Source: Niallia nealsonii (GTDB lineage Bacteria; Bacillota; Bacilli; Bacillales; Cytobacillaceae). Taken from it: a DNA stretch of 64,000 nt. The stretch's first letter is position 1; each line of letters starts with the position of its first letter. The stretch spans positions 18,376-82,375 of the forward strand of contig NZ_PISE01000037.1 of assembly GCF_002835805.1 (NCBI RefSeq), read 5' to 3'. The translations under genes and the position numbers were made by a program. The notes beneath the pieces were generated by a model. That model saw only the letters and a program-made list of their open reading frames with translations. It ran no database searches and was not told where the DNA came from. This document shows positions 18,108 to 26,494 of this stretch, piece by piece.

Positions 18108-18488
18108 TTATACCTCCTTAATTTTTGAAATAATATTCGAAATCAATTGATGGAGATCTTCTTCACTTAATCCACATACTAGTCCCTCAGCAACAACTGG
18201 TCTCAGCTCCTCACCTAAATTTTCATATTGTTTTTTCGAAGCCTGCTTTTCTGTATTCGCAATGATAACTGCTCCTTTTTTTGGAACAATTTCAATAACT
18301 CCCTTAGACTCAAGTTCATGATAAGTTTTATTCACAGTGTGCATATTGATTCCTAAATCGCTAGCCAATCCCCGCACTGAAGGCAAGGTATCGCCCTTCG
18401 CTAGTTCTCCACGGACAATAGCTTCCATTATTTGCGTCCGAAGTTGTAAATATAAAGGGACATTTGATTGAGAATCAAGAATAATCAC
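18108..18488 (-). CDS. GntR family regulator, YtrA subfamily
   Basis: A 126-residue protein with an N-terminal winged helix (LPSVRGLASDLGINMHTVNK about residues 41-60) and only a short dimerisation tail, as in YtrA-type regulators. The GTG start follows GGAGG by 9 bp and overlaps the TGA of the upstream frame. Three TGTTCTA-type elements lie just upstream at 18507-18578. Likely repressor of itself and the DUF1648 membrane gene. Confidence 0.87.
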   Translation of the reverse strand: MIILDSQSNVPLYLQLRTQIMEAIVRGELAKGDTLPSVRGLASDLGINMHTVNKTYHELESKGVIEIVPKKGAVIIANTEKQASKKQYENLGEELRPVVAEGLVCGLSEEDLHQLISNIISKIKEV

Positions 18489-18739
18489 TCGAGCACCTCC
18501 AATCTTTGTTCTATATGAACTATAACAGTTTCTGTTCTATATATACTATAACAAAACTGTTCTACTTTGTATAGAACAAAACACTCATATGCTCTTACTA
18601 ATTTGTCTCGATCTTCGGAAGAAAAACCGATACGAAACGTTTTGGCAATCTTTAGCGCTTCTTTTACTTCTCCTTTTTTAAATAGATTAATAGCAATATC
18701 GGTCTTTCTTTCCGTTTCCTTCCTCCTCCTAATTCTCAA
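18485..18739 (-). CDS. Chimeric small ORF: plasmid-type N-terminus fused to the GntR promoter
   Basis: 84 codons. The first 55 or so (KTDIAINLFKKGEVKEALKI then AKTFRIGFSSEDRDKLVRAY) read like a conserved small protein of Bacillus plasmids and phages. The remaining codons are simply the translated GntR operator array. The junction near 18575 suggests recombination placed the GntR operon here and cut the 3' end off. The start is a TTG or lost. Function unknown. Confidence 0.4.
   Translation of the reverse strand: MRIRRRKETERKTDIAINLFKKGEVKEALKIAKTFRIGFSSEDRDKLVRAYECFVLYKVEQFCYSIYRTETVIVHIEQRLEVLE
18507..18578 (-). promoter_or_regulatory. GntR operator array
   Basis: Two direct repeats, TGTTCTATATGAACTATAAC (18507) and TGTTCTATATATACTATAAC (18533), followed by the palindrome TGTTCTA-N7-TAGAACA (18558-18578). 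They lie directly upstream of the GntR gene. No convincing -35/-10 pair could be assigned. Confidence 0.6.
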
Positions 18740-18827
18740 AATCGAATAAACTCGGTTCTTTTACTTCTTTATAGCTCTCTAATTGTATTCTTACGGAATC
18801 AGGCACTTTGCCATCTTCTTGTTTCAT
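18729..18827 (-). CDS. Small hypothetical ORF (32 aa)
   Basis: ATG at 18827 sits just past the stop of the preceding gene (TGAAATG), reading MKQEDGKVPDSVRIQLESYK to TAG at 18729. It is tightly packed with its neighbours and probably translationally coupled. Too short to name. Confidence 0.4.
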   Translation of the reverse strand: MKQEDGKVPDSVRIQLESYKEVKEPSLFDFEN

Positions 18828-18828
18828 T

Positions 18829-19205
18829 TCACGCTTTTTTTCCTTTGTTTTCAGCAGTACATTCAGCAAAAGGGAAACATTCTTCACGCTTTCCTCCCCA
18901 TTCGGTCACTTCCATTCCTAATTCTTTTTCCAGCCATTCCGCAACAGCGCGTCTATGGCACCAATCATTAAATTTTTCATAGCATAATAGCACCGCATTA
19001 TTTGGTAAAGACTCATAGATTTCTTTCGCATTTAATTTTGATAGTTTTTCAAAAAATGCTTTATCATAATCCTCTCTATCCATTTGCAGCATGGTCCGCG
19101 TTGTAGCTAATTGTAGCTCATATTCTCCACGGAAATACCAATCGGCACCATTTCCTCCGGAAGTTTTTTTCCATTTGCATAATAAGATGTATAGATTGTT
19201 TTCAT
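18829..19205 (-). pseudogene. DUF488-like protein, frameshifted in an A run
   Basis: ATG at 19205 begins MKTIYTSYYANGKK. After an A7 run near 19163 the frame must shift by one base to continue ADWYFRGEYELQLATTRTML and the motif LLCYEKFNDWCHRRAVAEWL, whose Cys...CHR pattern is typical of DUF488-type proteins. One missing A restores 125 residues. AT-rich site 4 lies directly upstream. Could be a sequencing error. Confidence 0.6.
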
Positions 19206-19219
19206 TGTCTTCTCATTTA

Positions 19220-19280
19220 TTAACGTTAATTTTAATATTAATTTATATGTTAATACAAATATTATACCTACCTAATTATA
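19220..19280. repeat. AT-rich site 4 with adjacent TAGGTAGGTATAAT
   Basis: TTAACGTTAATTTTAATATT (19220-19239) and further TTAAT repeats. On the minus strand it is preceded by TAGGTAGGTATAATATT. It ends 15 bp from the ATG of the DUF488-like gene, so it is probably that gene's promoter/operator. Confidence 0.5.
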
Positions 19281-19474
19281 GGGGGTATCGCCTTTTTCTC
19301 CTGTTAATTCCACCCTGCACTTATACTCTTTCTAATGTTGCAATATACATATTTTTTGCCGTACTCCATTCTCTACCGACCCAATTCTACCCTTCTTCAA
19401 GTAATTTTTTACCGTTGGATTCTTTTGGATCATTGCTCTTTCTATTTGTTCCTCTACAATTTCCACTCCTTCCT

Positions 19475-19753
19475 CTATCCTTTTGAATAGATTTGAAGAT
19501 TACCATTTATTTGACGATGTACATGCCCTAAATCTACTACGATATAACGGATAGTATCTTTTCCTTGGGCATTTAATGTTCTTTTTATTTCGATTATAGC
19601 TCCTTCGATGAAAACAGGTGTTTTTGTTGGAGCATCGGAATAGAATACTCCAACTTTTTCTTCCTTCTGAAAGTCATGAAAGGAAAATCCTATTTTAAAT
19701 CCTTTTACTTTCTGGCTTTTTACAAATTGATGATAATCTTTAAAGTCATTCAT
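19475..19753 (-). CDS. Hypothetical plasmid-type protein
   Basis: A 92-residue protein starting MNDFKDYHQFVKSQKVKGFK, with the ATG after AAAGGGGGTC. It appears to be a beta-rich soluble protein (VFIEGAIIEIKRTL, TIRYIVVDLGHVHRQ). No family recognised. Directly downstream of the RadC-like fragment on the same strand. Confidence 0.55.
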   Translation of the reverse strand: MNDFKDYHQFVKSQKVKGFKIGFSFHDFQKEEKVGVFYSDAPTKTPVFIEGAIIEIKRTLNAQGKDTIRYIVVDLGHVHRQINGNLQIYSKG

Positions 19754-19774
19754 GCTGCTGACCCCCTTTCCGCA

Positions 19775-19978
19775 TTATTTTATATAGCCTTCTTCTCTTA
19801 AACGGACATAATCTCCATCATCCCCAACGATGATATGGTCTTGTAGTGGAACTCCTATTATTTGACCAGCGTGTACTAAACGATTGGTAACCTCTTTATC
19901 TTTTCTGCTCGGTTTTGGATTCCCCGATGGATGGAAAAGGACATGTTTGATTAAGAGAGGTTCGGTAATACCTAAATG
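19775..19978 (-). pseudogene. RadC-like JAB/MPN domain protein, 5' truncated
   Basis: The frame to TAA at 19775 reads VLFHPSGNPKPSRKDKEVTN, then RLVHAGQIIGVPLQDHIIVG and ends REEGYIK. This is the C-terminal half of RadC-type JAB proteins, normally entered through HNHPSG. The first metal-ligand His and everything upstream are missing. RadC-like genes are common on Gram-positive plasmids. The break coincides with the start of the repeat block at about 19980. Confidence 0.7.
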
Positions 19979-20035
19979 TTACTTTGAATTAAAATTTGAT
20001 CAAAAAACCTTACAAACCCATATTTACGGTAAATA

Positions 20036-20160
20036 AAAAGAATCCATTTAGAAAAAAGATTGATCAAAATGGATTCTTTTTATTGATGATTAAATCAATG
20101 TTCATGTGAAATTTCTAATCAAACTTTATTTAAAAGCTGCAGAATCTATATTTCTTTTGA
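20036..20160. repeat. Direct repeat and terminator, right flank of the MarR-YczE-GNAT cassette
   Basis: A hairpin of AAAAAGAATCCATTT and AAATGGATTCTTTTT (20036-20082) followed by GATTAAATCAATGTTCATGT and AAACTTTATTTAAAAGCT. A close copy lies at 22060-22165 on the other side of the three-gene cassette. Serves as the terminator for the GNAT gene. Confidence 0.65.
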
Positions 20161-20195
20161 CTATTCCCTAAACTAAAATTTAATGACTAATAGAA

Positions 20196-20699
20196 CTATA
20201 ATAGTTTCTCAAAGGCTATTCTCTCACTAGAGCTATCTATGTATATGATTCCACAATACTCAAATCCATTTTTCTTAAGTGTCTTTTGCATAGGAATATT
20301 TTCTTTATGTGTATCAACCTTAATACTATGCACGTCATTATCTATACATAGTTTTTCTATATATTTAATAATTTTAGTCGATAAACCTAATCTCTTATGA
20401 GTATTGCTTACAGCTACTCTATGGATAGTTGCATATTTATTATTACTTAGCCATTGACCTTCGTATATAGACTCATATGATAGATCTTCTTTAAAAGTTA
20501 CCATTGATGTTGCAACAACTTCATCATCTTTTACTAGTACATAGCTTTCTGCATTTTTTATATCTTCAATGATCGTATCTTCATTTGGATAACCATTTTG
20601 CCATTGATCTATTCCTTGATCTTTAAAAAATTTTTGAGCTTGACTTACAATTTTCATTATACTTTTTACATCACTTGTTTTTGATTTTCTAAATTTCAT
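20196..20699 (-). CDS. GNAT family N-acetyltransferase
   Basis: A 167-residue acetyltransferase starting MKFRKSKTSDVKSIMKIVSQ. The acetyl-CoA motif region is IHRVAVSNTHKRLGLSTKII (about residues 93-112) and the C-terminal KTLKKNGFEYCGIIYID is typical. The ATG overlaps the end of the YczE gene by 11 bp and has AGGGGGG upstream, so translation is coupled. Substrate unknown. Confidence 0.85.
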   Translation of the reverse strand: MKFRKSKTSDVKSIMKIVSQAQKFFKDQGIDQWQNGYPNEDTIIEDIKNAESYVLVKDDEVVATSMVTFKEDLSYESIYEGQWLSNNKYATIHRVAVSNTHKRLGLSTKIIKYIEKLCIDNDVHSIKVDTHKENIPMQKTLKKNGFEYCGIIYIDSSSERIAFEKLL

Positions 20700-21363
20700 T
20701 GGTAGCCCCCCTATTGCTTATACATGCTTTAATGAATATAAAACCTTCCTTAACATCTTTATGTTTTAAACCTTTAATATCAAAATTAAAAAGTTTATAT
20801 ACTATTTGGACACAGTAAGCTATTCCAAATACAGTTAGTAGTGTACCTATTCCAACAGTACCACCTAATATATATCCAGTTATTAAAGCGATACTCTCTA
20901 TAAAAAATCTTATTCTACCTACAGGTTTTGATGTAAGTTTTACTAAAACCACCATTAATCCATCTCTTGGACCACATCCCATTTCGCACCCAATATATAA
21001 ATAACTACCTATAGCATTCGCAAACATACTACCTATCATAAGCAATACCCCAGAAAACAAATTGTTGCTAGTAGGAATAATATTTATATGCATTATTAAA
21101 TCTATAAAACATCCAATTATAAGCATGTTTGCTAAAGTTCCAAATCCAATTTTTATGCCTAACATGCTAACTATAATTACAATTATTAATCCAACAATAA
21201 TACTTGCTTGACCGATAGTAATACCAAATAAATTAGATAAACCTTGATGAAAGACATCCCATGGACTTGAACCTAAATTTGACTTTATTGCCATTACAGT
21301 AGAAAATGCACAAAAAGTGAAACCTGTTAACATTCTTAGAGAAAGGATTAATAATTTATTCAT
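20689..21363 (-). CDS. YczE/YyaS/YitT family membrane protein
   Basis: A 224-residue protein with about five to six membrane segments. The conserved stretches SNLGSSPWDVFHQGLS (about residues 28-43) and GCGPRDGLMVVL near 130 are typical of YczE-type proteins, described in B. subtilis as needed for surfactin production at a post-transcriptional step; the molecular role is unknown. GAGGAGAAATTT precedes the ATG. Middle gene of the MarR operon. Confidence 0.82.
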   Translation of the reverse strand: MNKLLILSLRMLTGFTFCAFSTVMAIKSNLGSSPWDVFHQGLSNLFGITIGQASIIVGLIIVIIVSMLGIKIGFGTLANMLIIGCFIDLIMHINIIPTSNNLFSGVLLMIGSMFANAIGSYLYIGCEMGCGPRDGLMVVLVKLTSKPVGRIRFFIESIALITGYILGGTVGIGTLLTVFGIAYCVQIVYKLFNFDIKGLKHKDVKEGFIFIKACISNRGATNEI

Positions 21364-21374
21364 AAATTTCTCCT

Positions 21375-21827
21375 CTATAAAGTTAAGTCTTTATCTAACC
21401 AATACTTTTCTATATTTTTACTCATTCTCTCAATCAAATTAGTTGCCATTTCTGCTTCTTCATCACTAAATCCATCAAAGCTTATTTCTAAATGCTTTTT
21501 TTCCTCATTGATTATTATTTTATAAATTTCTACTCCTTTATCAGTGGCTATTAGTTCAAATTCTCTTTTGTCCTTTTTATTTTGTTCTTTACTGATATAT
21601 CCAAGGTTAATTAGTTTTTGTACTGCCTTAGTAGTTGTTGCTTTATCAACCTTTACCATTTCAGTTAAATTAGCCAAATTGGTCTTGGGATTTTCACATA
21701 TTCGAGTTAAAAACATATATTGCCCTTTTTGTAGCCCTATTTGTTTAAATTTTAAATCAGATTTAGAATTTATCGCTCTGGCTAAAGTTCCTACATATCT
21801 TAATGCTTTAGAATCTAATTTTTTCAT
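21375..21827 (-). CDS. MarR family regulator of the YczE-GNAT operon
   Basis: A 150-residue winged-helix protein from the ATG at 21827 (ATAGGAGATTG upstream). Helix-turn-helix TNLANLTEMVKVDKATTTKA then VQKLINLGYISKEQNKKDKR. Its promoter holds two perfect palindromes of the MarR type, so autorepression of the three-gene operon is likely. An upstream in-frame start lies within the operator and is rejected. Confidence 0.88.
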   Translation of the reverse strand: MKKLDSKALRYVGTLARAINSKSDLKFKQIGLQKGQYMFLTRICENPKTNLANLTEMVKVDKATTTKAVQKLINLGYISKEQNKKDKREFELIATDKGVEIYKIIINEEKKHLEISFDGFSDEEAEMATNLIERMSKNIEKYWLDKDLTL

Positions 21828-21850
21828 AATCAATCTCCTATGTAATAAAG

Positions 21851-21898
21851 GTTGAACTTTCAACTAATATTCTACAAAATAAAAGTTGAAAGTTCAAC
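21851..21898 (-). promoter_or_regulatory. MarR promoter with two operators
   Basis: GTTGAACTTTCAAC (21851-21864) and GTTGAAAGTTCAAC (21885-21898) are each perfect dyads and together form a larger inverted repeat. On the minus strand TTGAAC, 17 bp, TAGAAT fits a sigma-A promoter with its -35 inside the second operator. Confidence 0.8.
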
Positions 21899-22059
21899 CT
21901 TTTGTGAAGAGAGTATTAAAATTATTTGGTGAACTCTAAGTCGTGATGTTTTATAAAAAGTTACAAAGCCTTTCTCTAGGTTATTATTTGATGATTTTTT
22001 CACTAAAGGTAATCAAAATGATCGAACTCTTTTATAAAAATGTAGATGTATTCACATGA

Positions 22060-22165
22060 AAAAAATCCATTTTGATCAAACTTTTTTTCAAAGTGGATTT
22101 TTTATTAATGATTAAATCAATGCCCATGTGAAGTTTTTAATAAAACTTTATTTTAAAGCTACAAT
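22060..22165. repeat. Direct repeat, left flank of the MarR-YczE-GNAT cassette
   Basis: AAAAATCCATTTTGATCAAA, AAAGTGGATTTTTTATTAAT, GATTAAATCAATGCCCATGT and AAACTTTATTTTAAAGCT match the block at 20036-20160 in order and orientation. Confidence 0.6.
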
Positions 22166-22224
22166 TAAATCTACACTAAAAAATGCCTGTGTCAGTTATT
22201 TAGACGGCTTTACTTCTACTTTTC

Positions 22225-22692
22225 TCATTCAGAACCCTCTTTTTTGATTTGTTTATTTAAATATTCTCTTTCAGATTGTATTTGTTCTTCAATAAGATAA
22301 TCCTCTAACTTCCCATATCTTGATGATTGTGTTAATGATAAACCGAATCCTTCTACAAGTAGTTGAGGTCCGAAGTGACTTGCTATTGTATTAAAGCAAG
22401 TTATCCTTAAAGCCTTTGGAGTAAAGCCGGCTAATTCTTTGACCTTCCTTGCAATAAAACGATTGTTAACTGGTCGATCCCTATATACCTCTGATAAAAA
22501 TGATAGAATGCCGAAAACTTCTTGGGCCTCTCTATCTGCTTTTGTTAGTTCGATGATTGTGTCAAATGCATCGCTCGGACAAGTGATTGCATCCGGTATA
22601 TGATAATAGCCAGCAAACTCTTTTTCTCTTACTAATTTTTCAAATTTCACATAGAGTTGTGTAGGATATTTTTCTTTGTTAGTTTTTTGCAT
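22225..22692 (-). CDS. Hypothetical plasmid-type protein
   Basis: A 155-residue protein from the ATG at 22692; TTGGAGG lies 11 bp upstream. Soluble, mixed helical, with FTPKALRITCFNTIASHFGP (about residues 90-109) vaguely recalling the C-terminal region of tyrosine recombinases, but no catalytic residues can be assigned. The upstream region holds a conserved AT-rich composite element (22751-22828), suggesting a plasmid-backbone gene. Function unknown. Confidence 0.6.
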   Translation of the reverse strand: MQKTNKEKYPTQLYVKFEKLVREKEFAGYYHIPDAITCPSDAFDTIIELTKADREAQEVFGILSFLSEVYRDRPVNNRFIARKVKELAGFTPKALRITCFNTIASHFGPQLLVEGFGLSLTQSSRYGKLEDYLIEEQIQSEREYLNKQIKKEGSE

Positions 22693-22750
22693 AGTAAATA
22701 CACCCTCCAAAGTGTTTTGTTTCCGTCATGAAGTAGTCAGCTTCATGACT

Positions 22751-22828
22751 ATACCTACCTATAGCAATAGTTATAACATTATTTTTATTGGTAATAACAA
22801 CCCTAAAGTTAATATTAAAATTAATATT
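22751..22828 (-). promoter_or_regulatory. AT-rich composite element, copy 1 (site 5)
   Basis: Contains TACCTACCTATAG, TTATAACATTATTTTTA (22771-22787) and GTTAATATTAAAATTAATAT (22808-22827). The same three parts in the same order and orientation occur at 28166-28236 and 63931-64000. It lies upstream of the gene starting at 22692. Reads as a promoter with a distal operator on the minus strand. Confidence 0.5.
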
Positions 22829-23062
22829 TTCTCGTAAAAACCAACGTATTCATACATAAAATAATGAAAAAACTTAGTTTTTCAGGGAGTAATTGGTTAA
22901 GATTATCTATTGTGATATTCTCTTTCCGAATTTGCTTTTACAGCATCCAAAATTTGTTGTAAGCTTTTATTTTCTTAACTAGCAATGAGCATCCTACCAA
23001 TGCCAATTGTTCTTCTATTAACTTGAATTAGTTGCTCCTAATATTTTTAAAAATTAGTCCCC

Positions 23063-23167
23063 TTAATTTTTAAAAAACTTCCTATATCTTCTCTCTGCAA
23101 AGAATAAGATAAACTTCGCAACTAAAGAAGCTGTGTATACAAGTCCATATAAAACTTTATTTTTCAT
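23063..23167 (-). CDS. Small membrane peptide (34 aa) under two-component control
   Basis: ATG at 23167 after AAAGGAG, reading MKNKVLYGLVYTASLVAKFI then LFFAERRYRKFFKN. One hydrophobic segment with a basic tail suggests membrane insertion. Its promoter carries the same response-regulator box at the same 22-bp distance from the -10 as the neighbouring MMPL gene, so it likely belongs to that regulon. No homolog is recognised. Confidence 0.55.
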   Translation of the reverse strand: MKNKVLYGLVYTASLVAKFILFFAERRYRKFFKN

Positions 23168-23192
23168 TACAATTTAACTCCTTTATAAATTC

Positions 23193-23258
23193 ATTATAGT
23201 AAAGAAACAAACAAAAGGAATCGTACAATAAGGTAAGTTTAAAATGTACTAAAGGGCA
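23193..23258 (-). promoter_or_regulatory. Promoter with response-regulator box (small peptide gene)
   Basis: TCGTACAAT (23221-23229), 13 bp, AATGTACTA (23243-23251), then AAGGGCA. A TATAAT -10 (minus strand, 23193-23198) lies 22 bp from the box and no good -35 is present, consistent with activation. Confidence 0.65.
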
Positions 23259-23349
23259 GATTTATCTTCTACCGAATTTTTTGTTCAGAGTCAATATCTT
23301 TTATTAGTATCGAGCCAACGCTAAGAATGATTAGGAATACTTTTTCTTA

Positions 23350-23482
23350 AAATACAAAAAGGGGCTGTCTAATAAGTCGATTTTCCGGCTATTAGATACC
23401 CCTTTTCCTGTTCGAGAATGCTGATATATCAGCATTCTTGATTTTTAGTTTTTAATGGATTTCCCCTTTTGGAACAGCCCCA
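23350..23482. repeat. Nested palindromic element after the MMPL gene
   Basis: Outer arms GGGGCTGT (23351) and ACAGCCCC (about 23473) enclose two further stems: CTGTCTAATAAG/CTATTAGATA and AGAATGCTGATATATCAGCATTCT-type. It lies 10 bp past the MMPL stop and can act as terminator; the nested form resembles small palindromic insertion elements. Confidence 0.55.
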
Positions 23483-23492
23483 TATAATAAAC

Positions 23493-25715
23493 TTACATCA
23501 TCTTTCTTCTGCCCTTTTCCACAGGATTTGTATTTTTTTCTGTTTTTTTCTGTTTCTCCACTGTTTTCATAATAGTCTCACCTTCTATATCTATATTAGG
23601 TAAAATTTTGTCCAACCAACGTGGTAAATACCAAGCCGACTTTCCTAATAAAGTCATTACTGCTGGCACGATTGCTAATCGAACAATAAAGGCATCGAAT
23701 AGAACACCAAATGTTAGTGCCATCCCCATTATTTTAACCATTGGATCCGAAGTAAGCATGAATCCTGTAAAGACAGCGACCATAATTAATCCTGCAGCCG
23801 TTACTACATTACCACTATTTTTCATCCCAGCTAATATAGCCTTGCGTGCATCCCCTGTATGGATATATTCCTCCCGCATCCTGCTCACAAGGAATACTTC
23901 ATAATCCATAGAAAGACCAAACAATATGGCTACCACTATTACTGGGAGGAAGTTTAAAATAGGACTTGTACTCGGGAATCCAAAGAGATCAAGAAAGTGA
24001 CCATCCTGAACCACAAATACAATAAATCCTAGTGTAGCACCTAATGAAAGGACAAACCCTAGCACAGCTTTTAATGGCACAAGAAGAGACCTGAATATGA
24101 TAACTAGAAGAATAAATGCAAAGCCTATAATTAAAATAGCGAATTTTACTAATGCTGTTGACAGACCTTCAGAAAGATCAATATCAGCAGCTGTCTGGCC
24201 TGTTACCAGCAATTCTACTTCACTAGTTGACTTACCTCTGATGGAATGGACAATATCCTTTGTTTTTTGATCACCAGGTCCTGTTTCAGGAGTTATTGAT
24301 ATCATGAATACCTTCCCTGATGAGCCTGGAATCGCTGGAGATACTGTTTTCACATTAGAAATATCCTTAATCTTGTCTCCCATTGAATTAACTGCTTTTT
24401 GTGCATCTTCCCCTGCGTTATTAGTTTTCGCAACCACTACTAATGTGGAGTGGACACCTGGTCCATAAGCTTCAGAAAGAAGGTCATATGCTTTTCGTTC
24501 CGTTGTTTCTACTGATTTTGTGCCGTTGTCAGGAAGACCAAGATTCATATGGAAGAATGGAATGCTGATAATAACAAGTAGCCCAATCCCTAAAATTGTT
24601 ACGATAAAAGGACGTTTTACTACAAATTCACCCCATTTGTTAGATGAATCTTGTTTTTTATTCCTACCCGTTATTTTGTCTAATAATCGATTTTTTCTAG
24701 AAGGTCCTATTTTATGTCCCATAAGTGCTAACACAGCAGGTACCACGATTATGGCAATGAAGATTGCGATTAAGACACTAAATGCACCTGCAAACCCCAT
24801 CGCAGTTAAAAATGGAATTTCTGTAACGGATAATCCAAGGAGCCCTATTATAACCGTTATTCCTGCAAATACAACTGCACTTCCAGCAGTTCCTGTCGCG
24901 ATTGCGATTGACTCCCTGACAGCATATCCTTCTTTTAGCTGCTGTCTATATCGAACGATAATAAATAAAGCATAATCGATTCCGACTGCAAGCCCAAGCA
25001 TGGATGCTACAGATAATGAAACAGAAGGAATATCCATAAAATTGGTACCTATAACAATTGCCAGTAATCCTATTCCTAAACCAATTATTGCTGTTAAAAT
25101 TGGCATGCCGGCAGCTAAAAACGAGGTGAATGTGACCGCCAGTATAACGAATGCGATAATTATTCCAATGCCCTCTGCTGGTCCGCCCGCTTCCGTTTTG
25201 GAAAAGGCGACAGTACCAGCCAATTCTGTCTGAACACCTGCATCTTTCGTAATTTCAATATTTTTTTTGATATTCTCTTTTGATGTGTCTGTGACATCAC
25301 CAGCTTCTACCTTATAGGTTACGGTTGCATAACCCATTTTCTTGTCTTTCGTTAAGTTACCGAGCGCTACTGGTGTAGCGACGGAAGCAACCTCACTATC
25401 ACCTTTTTTGATTTCACTTAATGCTTCCTCAATAACCTTGTTTACCTTTTCTGAGTCTAAGGTCTCGTTTTTTGGAGCCTTAAATACTAGCTGGACCTGT
25501 CCTCCTGATTTTCCCTTAGAAGAAGAAAACTCCTTTTGAAGCAATTCTCCAGCATCAGCGGATTCTGTGTTTGGCATAGACATATCCTCGCTGAAGCTTA
25601 TTCCCATATTTACCGCAAAAATCGCTAAAGCAATTAGTAATGCTATTGTTCCGCTAATAATTTTTCTCTTATTGCCTGTTACCCAATATCCTAATTTATA
25701 AAGAGCCTTTGCCAT
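23493..25715 (-). CDS. MMPL family transporter, YdfJ-like
   Basis: A 740-residue RND-superfamily membrane protein with two MMPL halves: an N-terminal segment, a large external loop (about residues 35-180), a six-helix bundle including DYALFIIVRYRQQLKEG near 245, then a second loop and bundle with SMDYEVFLVSRMREEY near 600. MMPL proteins export lipids or drugs. Gene order and regulators match B. subtilis ydfH-ydfI-ydfJ. AAAGGAGATATAA precedes the ATG. A two-component box sits in its promoter. Confidence 0.88.
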   Translation of the reverse strand: MAKALYKLGYWVTGNKRKIISGTIALLIALAIFAVNMGISFSEDMSMPNTESADAGELLQKEFSSSKGKSGGQVQLVFKAPKNETLDSEKVNKVIEEALSEIKKGDSEVASVATPVALGNLTKDKKMGYATVTYKVEAGDVTDTSKENIKKNIEITKDAGVQTELAGTVAFSKTEAGGPAEGIGIIIAFVILAVTFTSFLAAGMPILTAIIGLGIGLLAIVIGTNFMDIPSVSLSVASMLGLAVGIDYALFIIVRYRQQLKEGYAVRESIAIATGTAGSAVVFAGITVIIGLLGLSVTEIPFLTAMGFAGAFSVLIAIFIAIIVVPAVLALMGHKIGPSRKNRLLDKITGRNKKQDSSNKWGEFVVKRPFIVTILGIGLLVIISIPFFHMNLGLPDNGTKSVETTERKAYDLLSEAYGPGVHSTLVVVAKTNNAGEDAQKAVNSMGDKIKDISNVKTVSPAIPGSSGKVFMISITPETGPGDQKTKDIVHSIRGKSTSEVELLVTGQTAADIDLSEGLSTALVKFAILIIGFAFILLVIIFRSLLVPLKAVLGFVLSLGATLGFIVFVVQDGHFLDLFGFPSTSPILNFLPVIVVAILFGLSMDYEVFLVSRMREEYIHTGDARKAILAGMKNSGNVVTAAGLIMVAVFTGFMLTSDPMVKIMGMALTFGVLFDAFIVRLAIVPAVMTLLGKSAWYLPRWLDKILPNIDIEGETIMKTVEKQKKTEKNTNPVEKGRRKMM

Positions 25716-25769
25716 TTATATCTCCTTTCAAAACGATCGCTTTTAAAAGCTAATTTTTTTACAAGCTTT

Positions 25770-25835
25770 ATAATAGACGAAATAGAACAAAAAAAAATCG
25801 TACATTAGGGCATCTAGTAAATGTACGAAAGGGCA
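25770..25835 (-). promoter_or_regulatory. MMPL gene promoter with response-regulator box
   Basis: TCGTACATT (25798-25806), 13 bp, AATGTACGA (25820-25828), then AAGGGCA: a perfect inverted repeat. The -10 TATTAT (25770-25775, minus strand) is 22 bp away, identical to the spacing at 23193-23258. Confidence 0.75.
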
Positions 25836-25842
25836 ATATAAT

Positions 25843-26490
25843 TTATAAATGGATTAATTTCAGATCAAGGGCAGCTGCAACAGCTTCCACTCTATTACTA
25901 ACATTGAGTTTATTAAATATGTTGGTGAAATGGGCTTTAACCGTTCGTTCGGCTATTCCTAGGTCATAAGCTATATCTTTATTTCGAAAACCTTTTGCCG
26001 CTGCTTTTAAGATAAGCAGTTCTTTTTCCGTTAATTTTGCTTTTTCAAAATTGGAAGTATTCTCTAGTTTTTTTTCTGTAAAGTGCATAAGCCTTGCTAT
26101 TATTTCTGGCTGTAATAGTGTCTCCCCTCTAACAGCAGACTTAATGGTACGGAATAAATCCTCTCTTCTCGTATCTTTTAATAAGTATCCTTTTGCTCCT
26201 AATTTCAGTCCTTTGAGCATCAGGTCATCCTCGTTGTATGTTGTCAATATGATAATAGGAATGGATACTTTTTTATCATTAAGCTCTTTTATTGTTTCTA
26301 ATCCACTCATAATTGGCATATTTAAATCCATCAAGATAACGTCAGGTGGAGATTTTTCAATAAACTGGATGGCTTCTTTCCCATTTCCAGCTTCTCCTGC
26401 AACATTAAATAAATCATTCGTTTCTAAAATCATTTTAAGACCTTCCCGAACAACCGTGTGATCATCTACAATTAACACATTATACTTCAT
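25843..26490 (-). CDS. NarL/LuxR-type response regulator, YdfI-like
   Basis: A 215-residue two-domain regulator. Receiver with acidic pair DD9-10, phospho-acceptor Asp55 (VILMDLNMP) and KGYLLKD near residue 104; C-terminal LuxR helix-turn-helix FRNKDIAYDLGIAERTVKAH near 170-190. GAGAGGAAG overlaps the end of the kinase gene just upstream, so the pair is co-translated. It should bind the TCGTACATT-type inverted repeats in this locus. Confidence 0.9.
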   Translation of the reverse strand: MKYNVLIVDDHTVVREGLKMILETNDLFNVAGEAGNGKEAIQFIEKSPPDVILMDLNMPIMSGLETIKELNDKKVSIPIIILTTYNEDDLMLKGLKLGAKGYLLKDTRREDLFRTIKSAVRGETLLQPEIIARLMHFTEKKLENTSNFEKAKLTEKELLILKAAAKGFRNKDIAYDLGIAERTVKAHFTNIFNKLNVSNRVEAVAAALDLKLIHL

Positions 26491-26494
26491 TCCA

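Noticed and set aside
19091..19486. 131-codon plus-strand frame
   Set aside because: Antisense to the DUF488-like gene and AT-rich site 4; no start signals.
22225..22692. Calling this protein a tyrosine recombinase
   Set aside because: Only a vague C-terminal resemblance; no Arg-His-x-x-Arg-Tyr set can be placed.
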